DNA from: Actinomycetes bacterium
GTDB lineage: Bacteria; Actinomycetota; Acidimicrobiia; Acidimicrobiales; RAAP-2
Length of the DNA: 42,228 nt
Reading direction: 5' to 3'
Assembly (NCBI GenBank): GCA_021845725.1
Contig: JAJZVL010000008.1
Span: 30,246-72,473, forward strand
Within the stretch, counting starts at the first letter, position 1. Every line of letters starts with the position of its first letter. The position numbers and the translations under genes are program-made. This document shows, in pieces, positions 1 to 8,514 of the stretch. Under the pieces are notes generated by a model. That model had not been told where the DNA came from. It saw only the letters and a list, made by a program, of their open reading frames with translations, and searched no databases.

Positions 1-1284
1 CACGACGACGGTGGTCATGCCCGCAGGGCCGAGCGAGCGAGCGGCCACGTCGGACACCGCCTCGGTGTCTACCCGGGCGAGCGCCTCGATGAAGGTCTCC
101 AGGTACGGCGGGTCGAGGTCATTTCCGACCAGGTTCGCGAGGACGCTCGCAAGACCGGCCTGCGTGGCCGAGGACATCGCGATGACCCCCGTCACGTAGC
201 GTCGGGACGACTCGAGCTCTTCGGGGGTCACTGGCGCGGTTGCCATCCGGGCAAGCTCGTAGCGCACCTCGGTGAGTGCTCTTGCCGTCACCTCGGTGGC
301 GACGTCGGCCCCCACGCTCACCGCAGCCGCGCGCCTGTGCTCATCGACGCCAGCTCGTGGCGAGTACGTGTAGCCATTGCGCTCGCGCAGGTTGGTGACG
401 AGGCGGCTCGTGAAGCTGCCACCGAAGATGGTCATGGCCAACAGGAGCGCCGGGAACGCCGGGTCGTGGCGACCACCGCAGCGTGCGCCGATGCGCAGGT
501 TCGACTGAACCGCTCCGGGGCGATGGACGACGAGGATGCCGCGCCCGCCAGTCGGCGCACGGGGCACTTCGAGAGCGTCGAGAACGGGTGAGCCTGTCCC
601 AGGGGACCAGGCGCCAAGGGTGTGGCGAGCCGCATCTCCTGCCTCGCCGGGGTCGACGTCGCCCACGACGACGAGGCTGCTGCCGCGCGGGCGCACGCGA
701 GCTTCGTGGAAGCTGCGCAGCGCTCCTCGGCTGGTCCTGCGCACCGAGGCGACGCCGGGCAGTGGATCTGCGTAGGGGTGGCCGGGGTAGAGCGCCGCCT
801 CGAGAGCTCGTGTCGCGACCGCGACGGGGTCGGCAGCTTCCTGGAGGACCTCTTGAGCGACCCGATCACGCTCGCCGGCGACCTCCCCGGGTGGGAACGA
901 CGGGTGCGCCACGATGTCCGCGAGAAGCTCGAGGATCTCTGCCAAGCGTCCGCGCGGCGCGCTCGCGGCGAGAGCGAGATGGTCGGGATCCGCCCACGTG
1001 TCGACCGACGCCCCGAGACGCTGGATCGCAACGGCCATCTCGCTGCCGCTCCGCGTGCCGGAGCCGGCGAGCAGCATCTTGGGCAGGAGACGTAGTGCAG
1101 TGCTGTCGCGCACTCGCACCTCTCCGAGGGGGATCTGCAGGCGAAGTTGGACAAGTGGAACCTGCGGCCGCCGGACCGCGATGACCCTCATGCCATTGGG
1201 CATGCGGGTGTCGGAGAAATCTCCAAGAGTGACCGACGGATATGGACCGGGGCCGGGGATCTGGACCGCGGGTCCGACCGTCAC
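1..1284 (-). CDS. M16 family peptidase-like subunit, non-catalytic partner (3' end beyond window)
   Basis: Reading the minus strand from GTG at 1284 gives an uninterrupted frame of about 428 codons that runs off the left edge, so the C-terminus is missing. The translation has the two-lobed M16 layout: an N-terminal repeat starting near NGMRVIAVRR, a second domain with GGSFTSRLVTNLRERNGYTY, and a conserved Y/R region typical of pitrilysin-like C-terminal halves. Where an active M16 subunit carries HXXEH this protein reads LLPKMLLAG, so the zinc site is absent and it is probably the non-catalytic partner of the adjacent protein. The GTG start overlaps the stop of the upstream M16 gene (GTGA), which implies translational coupling and a heterodimer. 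Family assignment is confident; the substrate is unknown. Confidence 0.82.
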   Translation of the reverse strand, partial: MTVGPAVQIPGPGPYPSVTLGDFSDTRMPNGMRVIAVRRPQVPLVQLRLQIPLGEVRVRDSTALRLLPKMLLAGSGTRSGSEMAVAIQRLGASVDTWADPDHLALAASAPRGRLAEILELLADIVAHPSFPPGEVAGERDRVAQEVLQEAADPVAVATRALEAALYPGHPYADPLPGVASVRRTSRGALRSFHEARVRPRGSSLVVVGDVDPGEAGDAARHTLGAWSPGTGSPVLDALEVPRAPTGGRGILVVHRPGAVQSNLRIGARCGGRHDPAFPALLLAMTIFGGSFTSRLVTNLRERNGYTYSPRAGVDEHRRAAAVSVGADVATEVTARALTEVRYELARMATAPVTPEELESSRRYVTGVIAMSSATQAGLASVLANLVGNDLDPPYLETFIEALARVDTEAVSDVAARSLGPAGMTTVVV

Positions 1285-2561
1285 GATGCGCCTCCGGGGA
1301 CGAGCATGCAGACCGCCCTGTTGCGTGGTGCGAACCATTCGGCGGCGACGTCGCTCACGCGTGTCGCTGCTGCGGCCAGCCGGTCGGCGAGCTCGAAGGT
1401 GAGCCGGGCTCGGCCGCGCTGTTGCTCGAAGAACCCGGCCTGGACGGCAAGCTCGTACTTGCGGTCGATCTGCATCCAGTGCTCGGAGGTCAGCTGGGCG
1501 AGCACCGGTTCGAGAGCGGATGCCGGTACACCTGCGGCGATGGTGTCGATCTCGTCGTCGATGCACGAGATGATGCGCTCCGTGAGACCTGCGTCCGGGT
1601 AGTGGACAATGAAGGAGAGGTACGTCGGGTCACGGCTGGTCCAGGCGGAGTCCAGGCCTCCCCACATGGCGCCGACGTCCGCGGCCAGCTTTTCCCTGCG
1701 CACGAGCCGGTCGAAGAGCCTCGAGGCGCTTCCGTAGGCGAGCAAGCTCGCCATGAGCACGGTCGCGTCGTAGTGCTCCTCGTCCCCGATGGGGTCCGGG
1801 ACGCGGTAGCCGATCGCGAGTGCGGGCAGCGGCGCATGGGTGTCGACGCGTTCCACGCGCCTTTCACCACTGAAGCGGTTCTCAGCGAAGCTCGGCCGGG
1901 GCGGAACGTCACGCCCGGGGATATCGCCGAAGTACCGCTCGACGAGGCTGGCGGCGATCGCCGGCTCGGCTGCCCCCGCGATCGTCACGACGGCGTTGGC
2001 GGGGGAATAGTACCTGTCGAAGAAACTGCGCACGTCGTCGAGCGAGGCGGCGTCCAAGTCGTCGAAGCTGCCGTAGCCGTTGTGCGAGTTCGCGAAGGTC
2101 TCGAACAGCAGCGGCGGCAGGTCCTCGAGCCAGGGGAATCCTCCGTAGGGCTGGTTCAGCACGTTCGCGCGAATCTCCTCTTTCACCACCGCGATCTGGT
2201 TGGCGAGGTTCTCCTCGGTGATCTTCGGCGCACGCATGCGGTCGGCCTCGCAGTAGAGCGCAAGCTCGAGAGCACCCGCGGGGAGCTGTTCGAAGTACAC
2301 CGTGGCATCAGGACGCGTGAAGCCGTTGAAGATGCCGCCGCTTCCCTGGATGAGCCGGGGAAGCTCACCTTTGTCGAGATGCTCGGAACCTTGGAACATC
2401 AGATGCTCGAAGAGATGAGCGAACCCGCTGGATCCCGGCGGCTCCGAGCGGAAGCCGACGTCGTAGTGGACGGCGAGCGCGGCGACGGACGTCGACATGT
2501 CCGGCAGGACCACGACCTCGAGGCCGTTCCCGAGCGTCGTGGTCTCGATGGCTGCTTCCAT
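1281..2561 (-). CDS. M16 family zinc metallopeptidase, catalytic subunit
   Basis: A 426-residue protein beginning at ATG 2561, chosen because a good ribosome binding site (GGGAGGAG) lies just upstream; an in-frame extension to 2738 has no support. Residues 49-53 read HLFEH, the inverted zinc motif HXXEH (H49, E52, H53), and the further glutamate ligand fits VVKEEIRANV near residues 126-133. Later segments (SPANAVVTIAGA, LGGLDSAWTSRD) match the second M16 domain. It is followed without a gap by the HXXEH-less partner, the usual two-gene arrangement of bacterial M16B heterodimers. Such proteins degrade peptides or process exported proteins. No signal peptide is visible, so a cytoplasmic role is likelier. 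Confidence 0.9.
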   Translation of the reverse strand: MEAAIETTTLGNGLEVVVLPDMSTSVAALAVHYDVGFRSEPPGSSGFAHLFEHLMFQGSEHLDKGELPRLIQGSGGIFNGFTRPDATVYFEQLPAGALELALYCEADRMRAPKITEENLANQIAVVKEEIRANVLNQPYGGFPWLEDLPPLLFETFANSHNGYGSFDDLDAASLDDVRSFFDRYYSPANAVVTIAGAAEPAIAASLVERYFGDIPGRDVPPRPSFAENRFSGERRVERVDTHAPLPALAIGYRVPDPIGDEEHYDATVLMASLLAYGSASRLFDRLVRREKLAADVGAMWGGLDSAWTSRDPTYLSFIVHYPDAGLTERIISCIDDEIDTIAAGVPASALEPVLAQLTSEHWMQIDRKYELAVQAGFFEQQRGRARLTFELADRLAAAATRVSDVAAEWFAPRNRAVCMLVPGGAS

Positions 2562-2928
2562 GCTCTCCTCCCGCGGCGCGACCAGTGGACCGTACCTCAC
2601 GGGTGCGCGGCACGTGATGCGGTGGGCACGTGATGCGGTGGGCACGGTTCGAGGCGGGCGTTGATGGTGACATTCGGAGTTGAGCTGAACCTCTTCTTGC
2701 CTCGCGCTCTCCCGTCGTGAAACAGCTCTGCGAGTCAAAGCTACGTCGTGAGCCGCGATCGCAAGTCACCACGCAATGACGTTCCCGCCGTTGTCTCAGC
2801 CGAGGGCTCGTGGCTGCAGGGGCAGAGCTGGCGCCGAGGAGGCATCCGTGAGAGCGCGCTCGTCCAATAACCTGGTCGCCACAACGCTCTGTCGCTAGCG
2901 AAGAAGCGCATGAGCAGGAAGAATTGTG
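2562..2928. other. Intergenic region, no gene recognised
   Basis: About 370 bases separate the divergent M16 operon from the basic protein at 2941. Apart from the 16-bp tandem repeat at 2610-2646, I see no convincing coding frame or RNA; overlapping minus-strand frames here are low-complexity shadows. Confidence 0.5.
2610..2646. repeat. 16-bp tandem repeat, about 2.3 copies
   Basis: The unit GCACGTGATGCGGTGG occurs at 2610-2625 and 2626-2641 and starts again at 2642. It lies upstream of the M16 operon, 50 bases from its start codon. The CACGTG core is palindromic, so binding-site function is possible but not shown. Confidence 0.85.
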
Positions 2929-2934
2929 TATGCT
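2929..2934 (+). promoter_or_regulatory. Putative -10 element of a leaderless transcript
   Basis: TATGCT ends exactly 6 nt before ATG 2941. In actinobacteria this spacing places transcription initiation at the start codon. No Shine-Dalgarno sequence precedes the ATG, which supports leaderless translation. No clear -35 element is visible. Confidence 0.5.
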
Positions 2935-2940
2935 AGCTGT

Positions 2941-3489
2941 ATGCCAGCGCGCTCAAAAGCACTATCAGCACCCAAGTCATCCACGAAGGAGAAGGTGGTC
3001 GCGGGACCTCCCGCGGCGCGAAAGACGGCCAAGGCAGTAAAAGCCGCTTCGGGGCGTCGAGGACCACGCGGTTTGAGCGACGAGCACAAGGCGCAAATGG
3101 CGCGCGGACGCGACGAAGCTCGGATCGTGCGCGCGTACCTCGATGCCATCGACAACAACGGGGCCAAGCGGCCGGGACGCCGACGGTCACCGGAGTCGAT
3201 CAACAAGCAGATTGCACAGGTGGATGCCTTGCTGCGGGAAGCCCATGGCATCGAAAAGCTCAAGCTGGTGAAGCAGCGCCGAGATCTGGAAGCGACGCGC
3301 GCGAAGGTCGTACCTGTCGCTGATCGAAGCGGCCTCGAGCGTGACTTCGTGCGAGTGGCGCGCAGCTACGGCGAACGCCGCGGCATCGATTACGCGATGT
3401 GGCGTGAGGTCGGTGTGCCCGCAGCCGTGCTGACGAAGGCCAAGGTTCCCCGGACGAGACTCTCCACGGGCAGTGCGGCCAACCGGTAG
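2941..3489 (+). CDS. Uncharacterised basic protein
   Basis: A 182-residue protein rich in Lys, Arg and Ala. The N-terminal 45 residues (APKSSTKEKVVAG, KTAKAVKAASGRRG) are lysine/alanine-rich and probably disordered, like the tails of some actinobacterial nucleoid proteins. A charged helical region follows (LSDEHKAQMARGRDEARIVRAYLDA), then a predicted coiled stretch (KQIAQVDALLREAHGIEKLKLVKQRRDLEATRAK) and a C-terminal segment with ARSYGERRGIDYAMWREVGVP. I do not recognise the family; the segment from residue 110 looks like a small DNA- or RNA-binding helical domain, which is inference only. I start at ATG 2941 rather than GTG 2926 because of the -10 element placed for a leaderless message. 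The stop codon lies inside an 18-bp tandem duplication. Confidence 0.65.
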   Translation: MPARSKALSAPKSSTKEKVVAGPPAARKTAKAVKAASGRRGPRGLSDEHKAQMARGRDEARIVRAYLDAIDNNGAKRPGRRRSPESINKQIAQVDALLREAHGIEKLKLVKQRRDLEATRAKVVPVADRSGLERDFVRVARSYGERRGIDYAMWREVGVPAAVLTKAKVPRTRLSTGSAANR

Positions 3490-3509
3490 GATGCGGCCAA
3501 CCGGTAGGA
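3474..3509. repeat. 18-bp tandem duplication spanning a stop codon
   Basis: TGCGGCCAACCGGTAGGA occurs twice without a gap (3474-3491, 3492-3509). The TAG stop of the preceding gene (3487-3489) lies in the first copy, so the gene end itself was duplicated. Confidence 0.9.
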
Positions 3510-3595
3510 GAGGACGGGCAGCGCAGAGAGAGGGCTGATTCTTCCCCCTGTCCGATCACGACCAATCCCGTCGCCGCGCGTTCGGAGATCGGTCT

Positions 3596-3985
3596 GTGGG
3601 CAGTAGCGTGTGGCACGTGACAAGCATCATTGCGACCGCTCACTCGACGTCGTCCAGTTCTGTGCTCATCCTGGTCATCGTCGTCGTGCTCGCGATGGTC
3701 CTGATGCGTCGGCGCGCCGGCGGTAGGCGTGGGCCATCCGGGAGTGGCGGGGGAAGCGGCGCACCCTTCGGTGGTGGACTGTTCGGTGGTGGTTCCCCTG
3801 GTGGGGGTCTCTTCGGTGGTGGCGGCGCCGCCGGAGGCGGGATGTGGCGTCGTGGCGGAGGTCCGTTCGGCGGGACTGGCTCGAGCGGACGGAGCGACGA
3901 GCCGCGTGGCGGAGGTGCTGGGACCGCCGGTGGCAGCTCCGAGGGTGATCTGGGCGACGGTCCTGGCCCGGCGAGCGGCAGCTGA
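3596..3985 (+). CDS. Small membrane protein with glycine-rich tail
   Basis: A possible 129-residue protein: a short N-terminal segment, one clear transmembrane helix (SSVLILVIVVVLAMVLM, roughly residues 21-37), an Arg-rich stop-transfer segment (RRRAGGRRG), then a Gly-rich tail with recurring FGGG and LFGGG. The composition resembles small actinobacterial membrane proteins with disordered glycine tails. No ribosome binding site is obvious and the start could equally be GTG 3608 or 3617. The hydrophobic helix followed by a positive cluster is the main argument that it is real. Function unknown. It converges on the LOG-family gene. Confidence 0.45.
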   Translation: MGSSVWHVTSIIATAHSTSSSSVLILVIVVVLAMVLMRRRAGGRRGPSGSGGGSGAPFGGGLFGGGSPGGGLFGGGGAAGGGMWRRGGGPFGGTGSSGRSDEPRGGGAGTAGGSSEGDLGDGPGPASGS

Positions 3986-4105
3986 GCGACGATTGTCGCA
4001 GGGCAGCTCGTGGGGGGCCGGCCTAGGTGATCGAGCGGCGTACATCGGCCATGGGGACATCCCGGCGTCCGCTCCGGCTCGGAGCGAGACGTCCGTGACG
4101 TGGCC

Positions 4106-4741
4106 TCACGCTCGGTACAGCGTGTGGGGATGCTCGAAGTGGACGGTGCGGTAGTAATCGACCAAGCGCTCGATGAGGCGGTCGGGGTCGGCATCGAAGA
4201 GCACCTTGGCGCCCGTGTCCTTGGCGAGCTTTCCGACCAGCTCGCCGACGAAGTCCGCGACGCCGTCGGTGCCGGTCAGCACCCCGATGAGGCGGCCCTC
4301 GTCGTACGCGATGGCGAACTCCCCGAGGGTGCCTGAGTGTCCTCCGACGATCACCACGATGTCCGACGAACGGATATTGACCACTTCTCTTCCCATCAAG
4401 CCGGATCCGGTGTAGATCAGCGCGGCGAACCCCTCGATCGGTGAGGCGTAGCGATCAATGTGCTCCTGCTCCGACAGTGCGGGAGAGATCCCCAGCACGA
4501 GACCGCCGTGCGCCGATGCTCCGATCACCGCTTCTTGGGGCAGGCCGGGGCAGGCGCCGGTGATGAGCGTGCAGCCGGCCTCGGCGATGGCCCGTCCGAC
4601 AGCACGCGCGCGGGCTGCGACGGAAGGGTCGATGTAGCCGCTGGCGGACCCCATCACGCCGACGACGAGGGGACGGCGTGAGCTGTCCGCTCCCTGTGCG
4701 GTGTCACCATGCCGATCGTCTGATGCCGAAGGATCGCTCAT
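4106..4741 (-). CDS. LOG-family / TIGR00725-like Rossmann-fold protein
   Basis: A 211-residue protein from ATG 4741. After a polar N-terminus, the core begins with VVGVMGSASGYIDPS and contains ITGACPGLPQEAVIGA and GGHSGTLGEFAIAYDEGR. This is the nucleotide-binding pattern of LOG / lysine-decarboxylase-like proteins, with GGHSGTLGE standing in for the canonical PGGxGTxxE. Classical LOG proteins hydrolyse cytokinin riboside monophosphates; the TIGR00725 branch has no firmly assigned substrate, so I do not assign one. It lies 81 nt downstream of the trpB2-like gene on the same strand and is probably cotranscribed. Confidence 0.85.
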   Translation of the reverse strand: MSDPSASDDRHGDTAQGADSSRRPLVVGVMGSASGYIDPSVAARARAVGRAIAEAGCTLITGACPGLPQEAVIGASAHGGLVLGISPALSEQEHIDRYASPIEGFAALIYTGSGLMGREVVNIRSSDIVVIVGGHSGTLGEFAIAYDEGRLIGVLTGTDGVADFVGELVGKLAKDTGAKVLFDADPDRLIERLVDYYRTVHFEHPHTLYRA

Positions 4742-4822
4742 CGCTGCCGAGGCGCGTAGGCGCCGAGGTCGAAAAAGGATGTGCTCATGATCGCCGTCGA
4801 GATTCCGTAACGAGGTGCTCGC

Positions 4823-6099
4823 TCAGTCCACCAAGCGGTCGTGCAGCTCGTCGTCGTATGCGGAGAGGTCCAGCAAGGCCATGCCCCGAGTAGGTGAAGA
4901 GGATCACACGCTCCTCGTCCTGCTCCTTGGCGGTGAGCACTTCGCCGATGACCGCACGGATCGCGTGGGTCGCCTCGGCGGGTGGGACCGTCCCCTGCGT
5001 GCGAGCGAGCTGCAGGCCTGCCTCGCACATCTTGGATTGCGGATATGCGAGCGCCTCCATGCGTCCCAGTCTCACGAGCGAGCTGATGATGATGGGCGAA
5101 TTGCCGTGGTAGCGCAAGCCGCCGGCGTGGATGGACGGAGGGACGAAGTCGTGTCCGAGCGTGTACATGGGTAGCAGTGGGGTGAGGCCGGCCGTGTCGC
5201 CGAAGTCGCAGTCGATGCGCGCCCCCCGCGAGCGACGGGCACGATGTGGGTTCTACCGCCGCGAGTCGCACCCCGTCGTCGGGAACGGAAGGCAGCCTGA
5301 TGCCGCCGAGGTTGGAGCCACCTCCGCACGAGCCGATCACGACGTCGGGGAGGCGCTTCCCGGCGAGCTGGCGCTGCCGCTTGGCTTCCAGCCCGATGAC
5401 GGTCTGGTGGGGGAGGACGTGGTTCAGCACGGAGCCGAGCGAGTAGTGGCTGCCATCTCGCCCAGCAGGGTCGTGGTCGGCGTCGCTGATGGCGCTGCCG
5501 AGAAACCCGGGGTGCGTTGCATCGTCGACCGGCGAGGGCACCACTCGGGCTCCCCAGGTCTCCATCAGGGTCCGCCGGTAGGGCTTCTCCTCGAACGACG
5601 CCCGCACCATGTACGCCATGTGCACCATGCACTCGAGGCCGTAGAGGGACGAGGCGAACTCCAGCGCGCGGGCCCATTGGCCGACAGCGGTCTCGGTGGA
5701 CAGCCGGGTCATCCCTTCGTCCTTGCTGTAGTACGCCTCGTTGTCGTATGCCTGGGGGACAGCGGTGTTCGGCTTGTGCGAGCCCGCTGGCGAGACGGAC
5801 TCGTCCTTGTGGGAGATGCGGGCAGGGGTGCCCAGCGGCTTCTCGAGGCGGGTCGCGCGCACGAGCGAAGTCGACCACCACGATCTGAGCACGTCGAGGA
5901 CGGGACCTGGAATGTCGATCGTGGGCGCGGTCGAGACCTCCTGGGCGATCAGGGCCATCGGAAAGACTGGTGCCAGGTCATCGTGATCGATGGGCTCTCG
6001 AGCGCCCGGATGCAGAGGTGGTTCGAGCGGCATCCGAAGATGCGGCGCGACGTTGAACCACGCCGTAGGGAGATCGTCCGCGGGCAGGTTCCAACGCAA
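4823..6099 (-). pseudogene. trpB: TrpB2-type tryptophan synthase beta chain, two apparent frameshifts
   Basis: Reading from TTG 6099 (preceded by GAGGAGGAG), the protein begins MRWNLPADDLPTAW and follows the TrpB2 family: DLAPVFPMALIAQEVST, the PLP lysine motif AGSHKPNTA (K109), TETAVGQWARALEFA, EKPYRRTLMETWGA, GSVLNHVLPHQTVIGLEAK and GSCGGGSNLGG. After [11 protein letters not shown] the frame breaks at a run of six Gs (plus-strand C run 5222-5227). Removing one base gives [19 protein letters not shown] and [14 protein letters not shown] second +1 at 4875-4876 (CTTG for CTG) interrupts [16 protein letters not shown], which then stops at 4823. TrpB2 enzymes make tryptophan from indole and serine or salvage indole. 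The motif CMVHMAYMVRASF also looks like a small internal duplication. Either a degraded gene or two assembly errors; the excellent conservation on both sides of each break favours the latter or very recent decay. Confidence 0.8.
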
Positions 6100-6195
6100 G
6101 GCTCCTCCTCGTAGGCGCTCTTCGGCGTCGGCCGACCGGGTGATCGACCGTGCCGACAGCTTCGCATACGCGCCACCAGGAGACGTCCTGTGCGA

Positions 6196-6245
6196 GGGGG
6201 CCGCGACCGCGTGCGCAGCGGGGGGCCGCGACCGCGTGCGCAGCG
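6196..6245. repeat. 25-bp perfect tandem duplication
   Basis: A 25-bp unit beginning GGGGGCCGCGACCGCGTGCG occurs at 6196-6220 and exactly again at 6221-6245. It sits between the STAS gene and the trpB2-like gene. Confidence 0.9.
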
Positions 6246-6279
6246 GTGGGCCGTTCGACCCGCGGAGGAGACGCGCGCT

Positions 6280-6615
6280 CTATGCGGCCTTGAGGCTGGT
6301 GCGGTAGGCGAGGTGGGGAGCCGTTCGCAGGTGATCCGCACCGACACCATGCCAACGGACCGTCGTCCCAGCTTGCTTCGCTCGGTGCTGTACCTCGTTC
6401 AGGGCTTCAGCAGCATCGCGGTCGGCGAGGCGCAGCCTCTCGATGTCGATCGCGATGGTGTCGGGCTGTGCCGCGAGCATCTCGTCGACCGTGTCGACGA
6501 GATGGTGGCCGGTCATCCCGTCGAGCGTCCCGACGCATCGGACCGAGCTCGGCGATTCGACGGTCAGGACCAAGAAGGGGTCGGCCATGGCAATGTCTGT
6601 TGCGATCACGCTCAT
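6280..6615 (-). CDS. STAS-domain protein, anti-sigma-factor-antagonist-like
   Basis: A 111-residue single-domain protein. ATG 6615 is preferred over GTG 6618 because GAGGAG then has suitable spacing. The STAS pattern is visible: beta strands FLVLTVESPSSVRCVGTLD, the conserved hydrophobic-Asp strand PDTIAIDIERLRLADRDAAEALNEV with DRDA near the place where SpoIIAA-type proteins carry the phosphorylatable D-S-x-G, and a final strand TTVRWHGV. The phosphorylatable serine is not present (LADRDAAE), so regulation by a SpoIIAB-like kinase is doubtful. It may be a structural or nucleotide-sensing STAS protein. Divergent from the DUF169 gene. Confidence 0.75.
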   Translation of the reverse strand: MSVIATDIAMADPFLVLTVESPSSVRCVGTLDGMTGHHLVDTVDEMLAAQPDTIAIDIERLRLADRDAAEALNEVQHRAKQAGTTVRWHGVGADHLRTAPHLAYRTSLKAA

Positions 6616-6816
6616 CACAGCTCCTCCTCACCACGCCGGACCACGCACCAGCTTCGCCGACCAGTGTGTGGAGGGACCCGGGCGGCGTATGGGAATTCGA
6701 TGACGATGCCGCACGCGGGCAATGTGGACATGTGGATTGCAGCCGCCGAACCAGACCGCCGCGGCGCGACCCTTGCTGTCGCTGCAGCGCTTCATCGCTC
6801 TATCGTTTCGCGGAAG

Positions 6817-7632
6817 ATGTCTGCCACAGCGATGCCCGACCTCGACGTGTTCCGAGTCCTCGACGAGGCTCTGAGCCGGTACGTCCGGCCCGACACCTTT
6901 CCCCTCGGCATACGAATGCTGTCCCCCGGCGAGCCCGTGCCCGAAGGCGTGCGCCTCCCGAGCAGGGATGTCGGTGAACGATGGATCGTCTGCCAGTCGA
7001 TCGGCATCGCCCGCCGCTACGGCTGGTCCATCGCCGTCGGCAAGGAGGAGATCATCTGCCCGCTTGCTTCGGTCTCCTTCGGCTTTCGCCGCTCGAGCGC
7101 CCGCTACGATGCCGGAGAGGCGGCGCTCGGGATGTACTGCAGCGGCACGGAGGCGGCAGCGGCGCTCGAGGCGGCGACTTGGCGCTTCGAGACCGGCCGC
7201 TTCGAGCGGCTCTGCGTGGGACCGCTCGCAAGGCTCACGTTCGAGCCGCACGTCGTCGCCGTCTACGGCAACAGCGCACAGGTCATGCGCCTGGTGAACG
7301 CGGCCCTGCATGCACGCGGCGGGCGCGTCGAGAGCTCGTCGGGCGGCCGCCTGGACTGCGCCGAGCTCGTCATCCAGACGATGCAGACGGGAGAACCGAA
7401 GGTGGTCCTGCCCTGCAACGGGGACCGGATCTTCGGCATGGCGCAGGACTCCGAGATGGCGTTCGCGTTCCCTGCCGACCGTGCCGGTGAGATCGTCACC
7501 GGGCTCGAGGCGACGCACAGAGGAGGCGTCCGCTTCCCCATCCCCGTCGCCATGCGCTCCACGGTGACGATGCCGCCGAAGTACCAGGAGCTCCTCGCCT
7601 CGCTCGACGACGCCGACCTCCCAGAGCCCTGA
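6817..7632 (+). CDS. DUF169 family protein
   Basis: A 271-residue protein. Characteristic DUF169 segments are VLDEALSRYVRPDTFPLGIRML near the N-terminus, WIVCQSIGIARRYGWSI, a Cys-containing stretch KEEIICPLASVSFGF, and a C-terminal GDRIFGMAQDSEMAFAFP. The family (COG2043) is widespread in archaea and bacteria, has conserved cysteines and has no experimentally fixed role that I know of. ATG 6817 was chosen as the first start before the family homology begins; ATG 6832 is an alternative. It heads a three-gene plus-strand group with a dienelactone-hydrolase-like gene and a DUF6295-like gene. Confidence 0.82.
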   Translation: MSATAMPDLDVFRVLDEALSRYVRPDTFPLGIRMLSPGEPVPEGVRLPSRDVGERWIVCQSIGIARRYGWSIAVGKEEIICPLASVSFGFRRSSARYDAGEAALGMYCSGTEAAAALEAATWRFETGRFERLCVGPLARLTFEPHVVAVYGNSAQVMRLVNAALHARGGRVESSSGGRLDCAELVIQTMQTGEPKVVLPCNGDRIFGMAQDSEMAFAFPADRAGEIVTGLEATHRGGVRFPIPVAMRSTVTMPPKYQELLASLDDADLPEP

Positions 7633-7718
7633 GAGGGTGGGCCACCCAGCGGAAAAGGGCGCAGGTGCAAGCGCGTCGCAGATGTCAGATCGTGAGCAAG
7701 GACGAGAGGGGATCGGGA

Positions 7719-8486
7719 ATGTGGAACAGCTTCAGGACCGATGACCACCTGGGAATCTCCGCACAGATCACGAGATACCAGGCGGGCAACGGCGACGAGA
7801 TCCACGCCTACGTGGTTCGGCCGACCGGCGAGGCCAGAGCTCCCGGCGTCGTCCTCGTGCACCACATGCCGGGGTGGGACGAGTTCACCCAGGAGCTCGC
7901 CGAGCGACTTGGGCGGCACGGCTACTTCGTCATCTGCCCGGATCTCTACTGTCGCTTCGGCCATGGCACCCCTGACGACGTCGCGGCGAAGGTCCGCAGC
8001 GAAGGCGGTGTCCACGACGACAGCGTGGTCGCCGACTGCGGGGCCGCAGCGCAGTGGCTGCGCCGGGACGCGCTCTTCAGCGGCAAGGTCGGCATCATCG
8101 GCCCGTGCTCGGGCGGGCGCCATGCGCTGCTCACCGCATCCCGTGTGCGCGGGTTCGATGCGGTGGTCGACCTGTGGGGCGGGGGAGTGATCATGCCGCA
8201 CGACCAGCTCACGCCGGCTCGCCCGGTTGCCCCGATCGACTACACCGCAGATCTCGACGCCCCTCTGCTGGGCCTGTTCGGCAACGACGACCAGTCGCCG
8301 ACGCCCGCTCAGGTCGACGAGCACCAAGCGGAGCTGGAGAAGCACGGCAAGACGTTCGAGTTCCACCGCTACGACGGCGCGGGGCACGGGTTCTTCTACT
8401 ACCACACGCCCATGTACCGCCAACAGCAGGCGATGGACGGCTGGGAGAAGGTCTTCGCGTTCTTCCAGGAGCACCTGAAGAGCTGA
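7719..8486 (+). CDS. Dienelactone hydrolase family protein
   Basis: A 255-residue alpha/beta hydrolase starting at ATG 7719, which has a purine-rich GAGAGGGG upstream; an in-frame extension to 7665 is less likely. The dienelactone-hydrolase (DLH) features are ordered as expected: APGVVLVHHMPGWDEF (residues 41-56), GYFVICPDLYCRFG, the Cys nucleophile in GIIGPCSGGRHA (C130), the acidic residue in GNDDQSPT (D190 or D191) and the histidine in YDGAGHGFF (H223). Together these form the Cys-Asp-His triad typical of DLHs rather than Ser esterases. DLH family members hydrolyse lactones or esters; the substrate here is unknown. The neighbouring carbamoylases suggest a role in heterocycle catabolism, which is inference. 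Confidence 0.87.
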   Translation: MWNSFRTDDHLGISAQITRYQAGNGDEIHAYVVRPTGEARAPGVVLVHHMPGWDEFTQELAERLGRHGYFVICPDLYCRFGHGTPDDVAAKVRSEGGVHDDSVVADCGAAAQWLRRDALFSGKVGIIGPCSGGRHALLTASRVRGFDAVVDLWGGGVIMPHDQLTPARPVAPIDYTADLDAPLLGLFGNDDQSPTPAQVDEHQAELEKHGKTFEFHRYDGAGHGFFYYHTPMYRQQQAMDGWEKVFAFFQEHLKS

Positions 8487-8514
8487 AGAGACGCAGGATG
8501 GAAAGGAGGGAGAG

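Noticed and set aside
432..1154. Minus-strand frame with its own ATG
   Set aside because: It is out of frame with the conserved M16-like translation that runs uninterrupted from 1284 to the window edge.
5131..6114. Plus-strand 327-codon frame opposite trpB2
   Set aside because: Looks long only because the real minus-strand gene is frameshifted; its translation has no recognisable domain.
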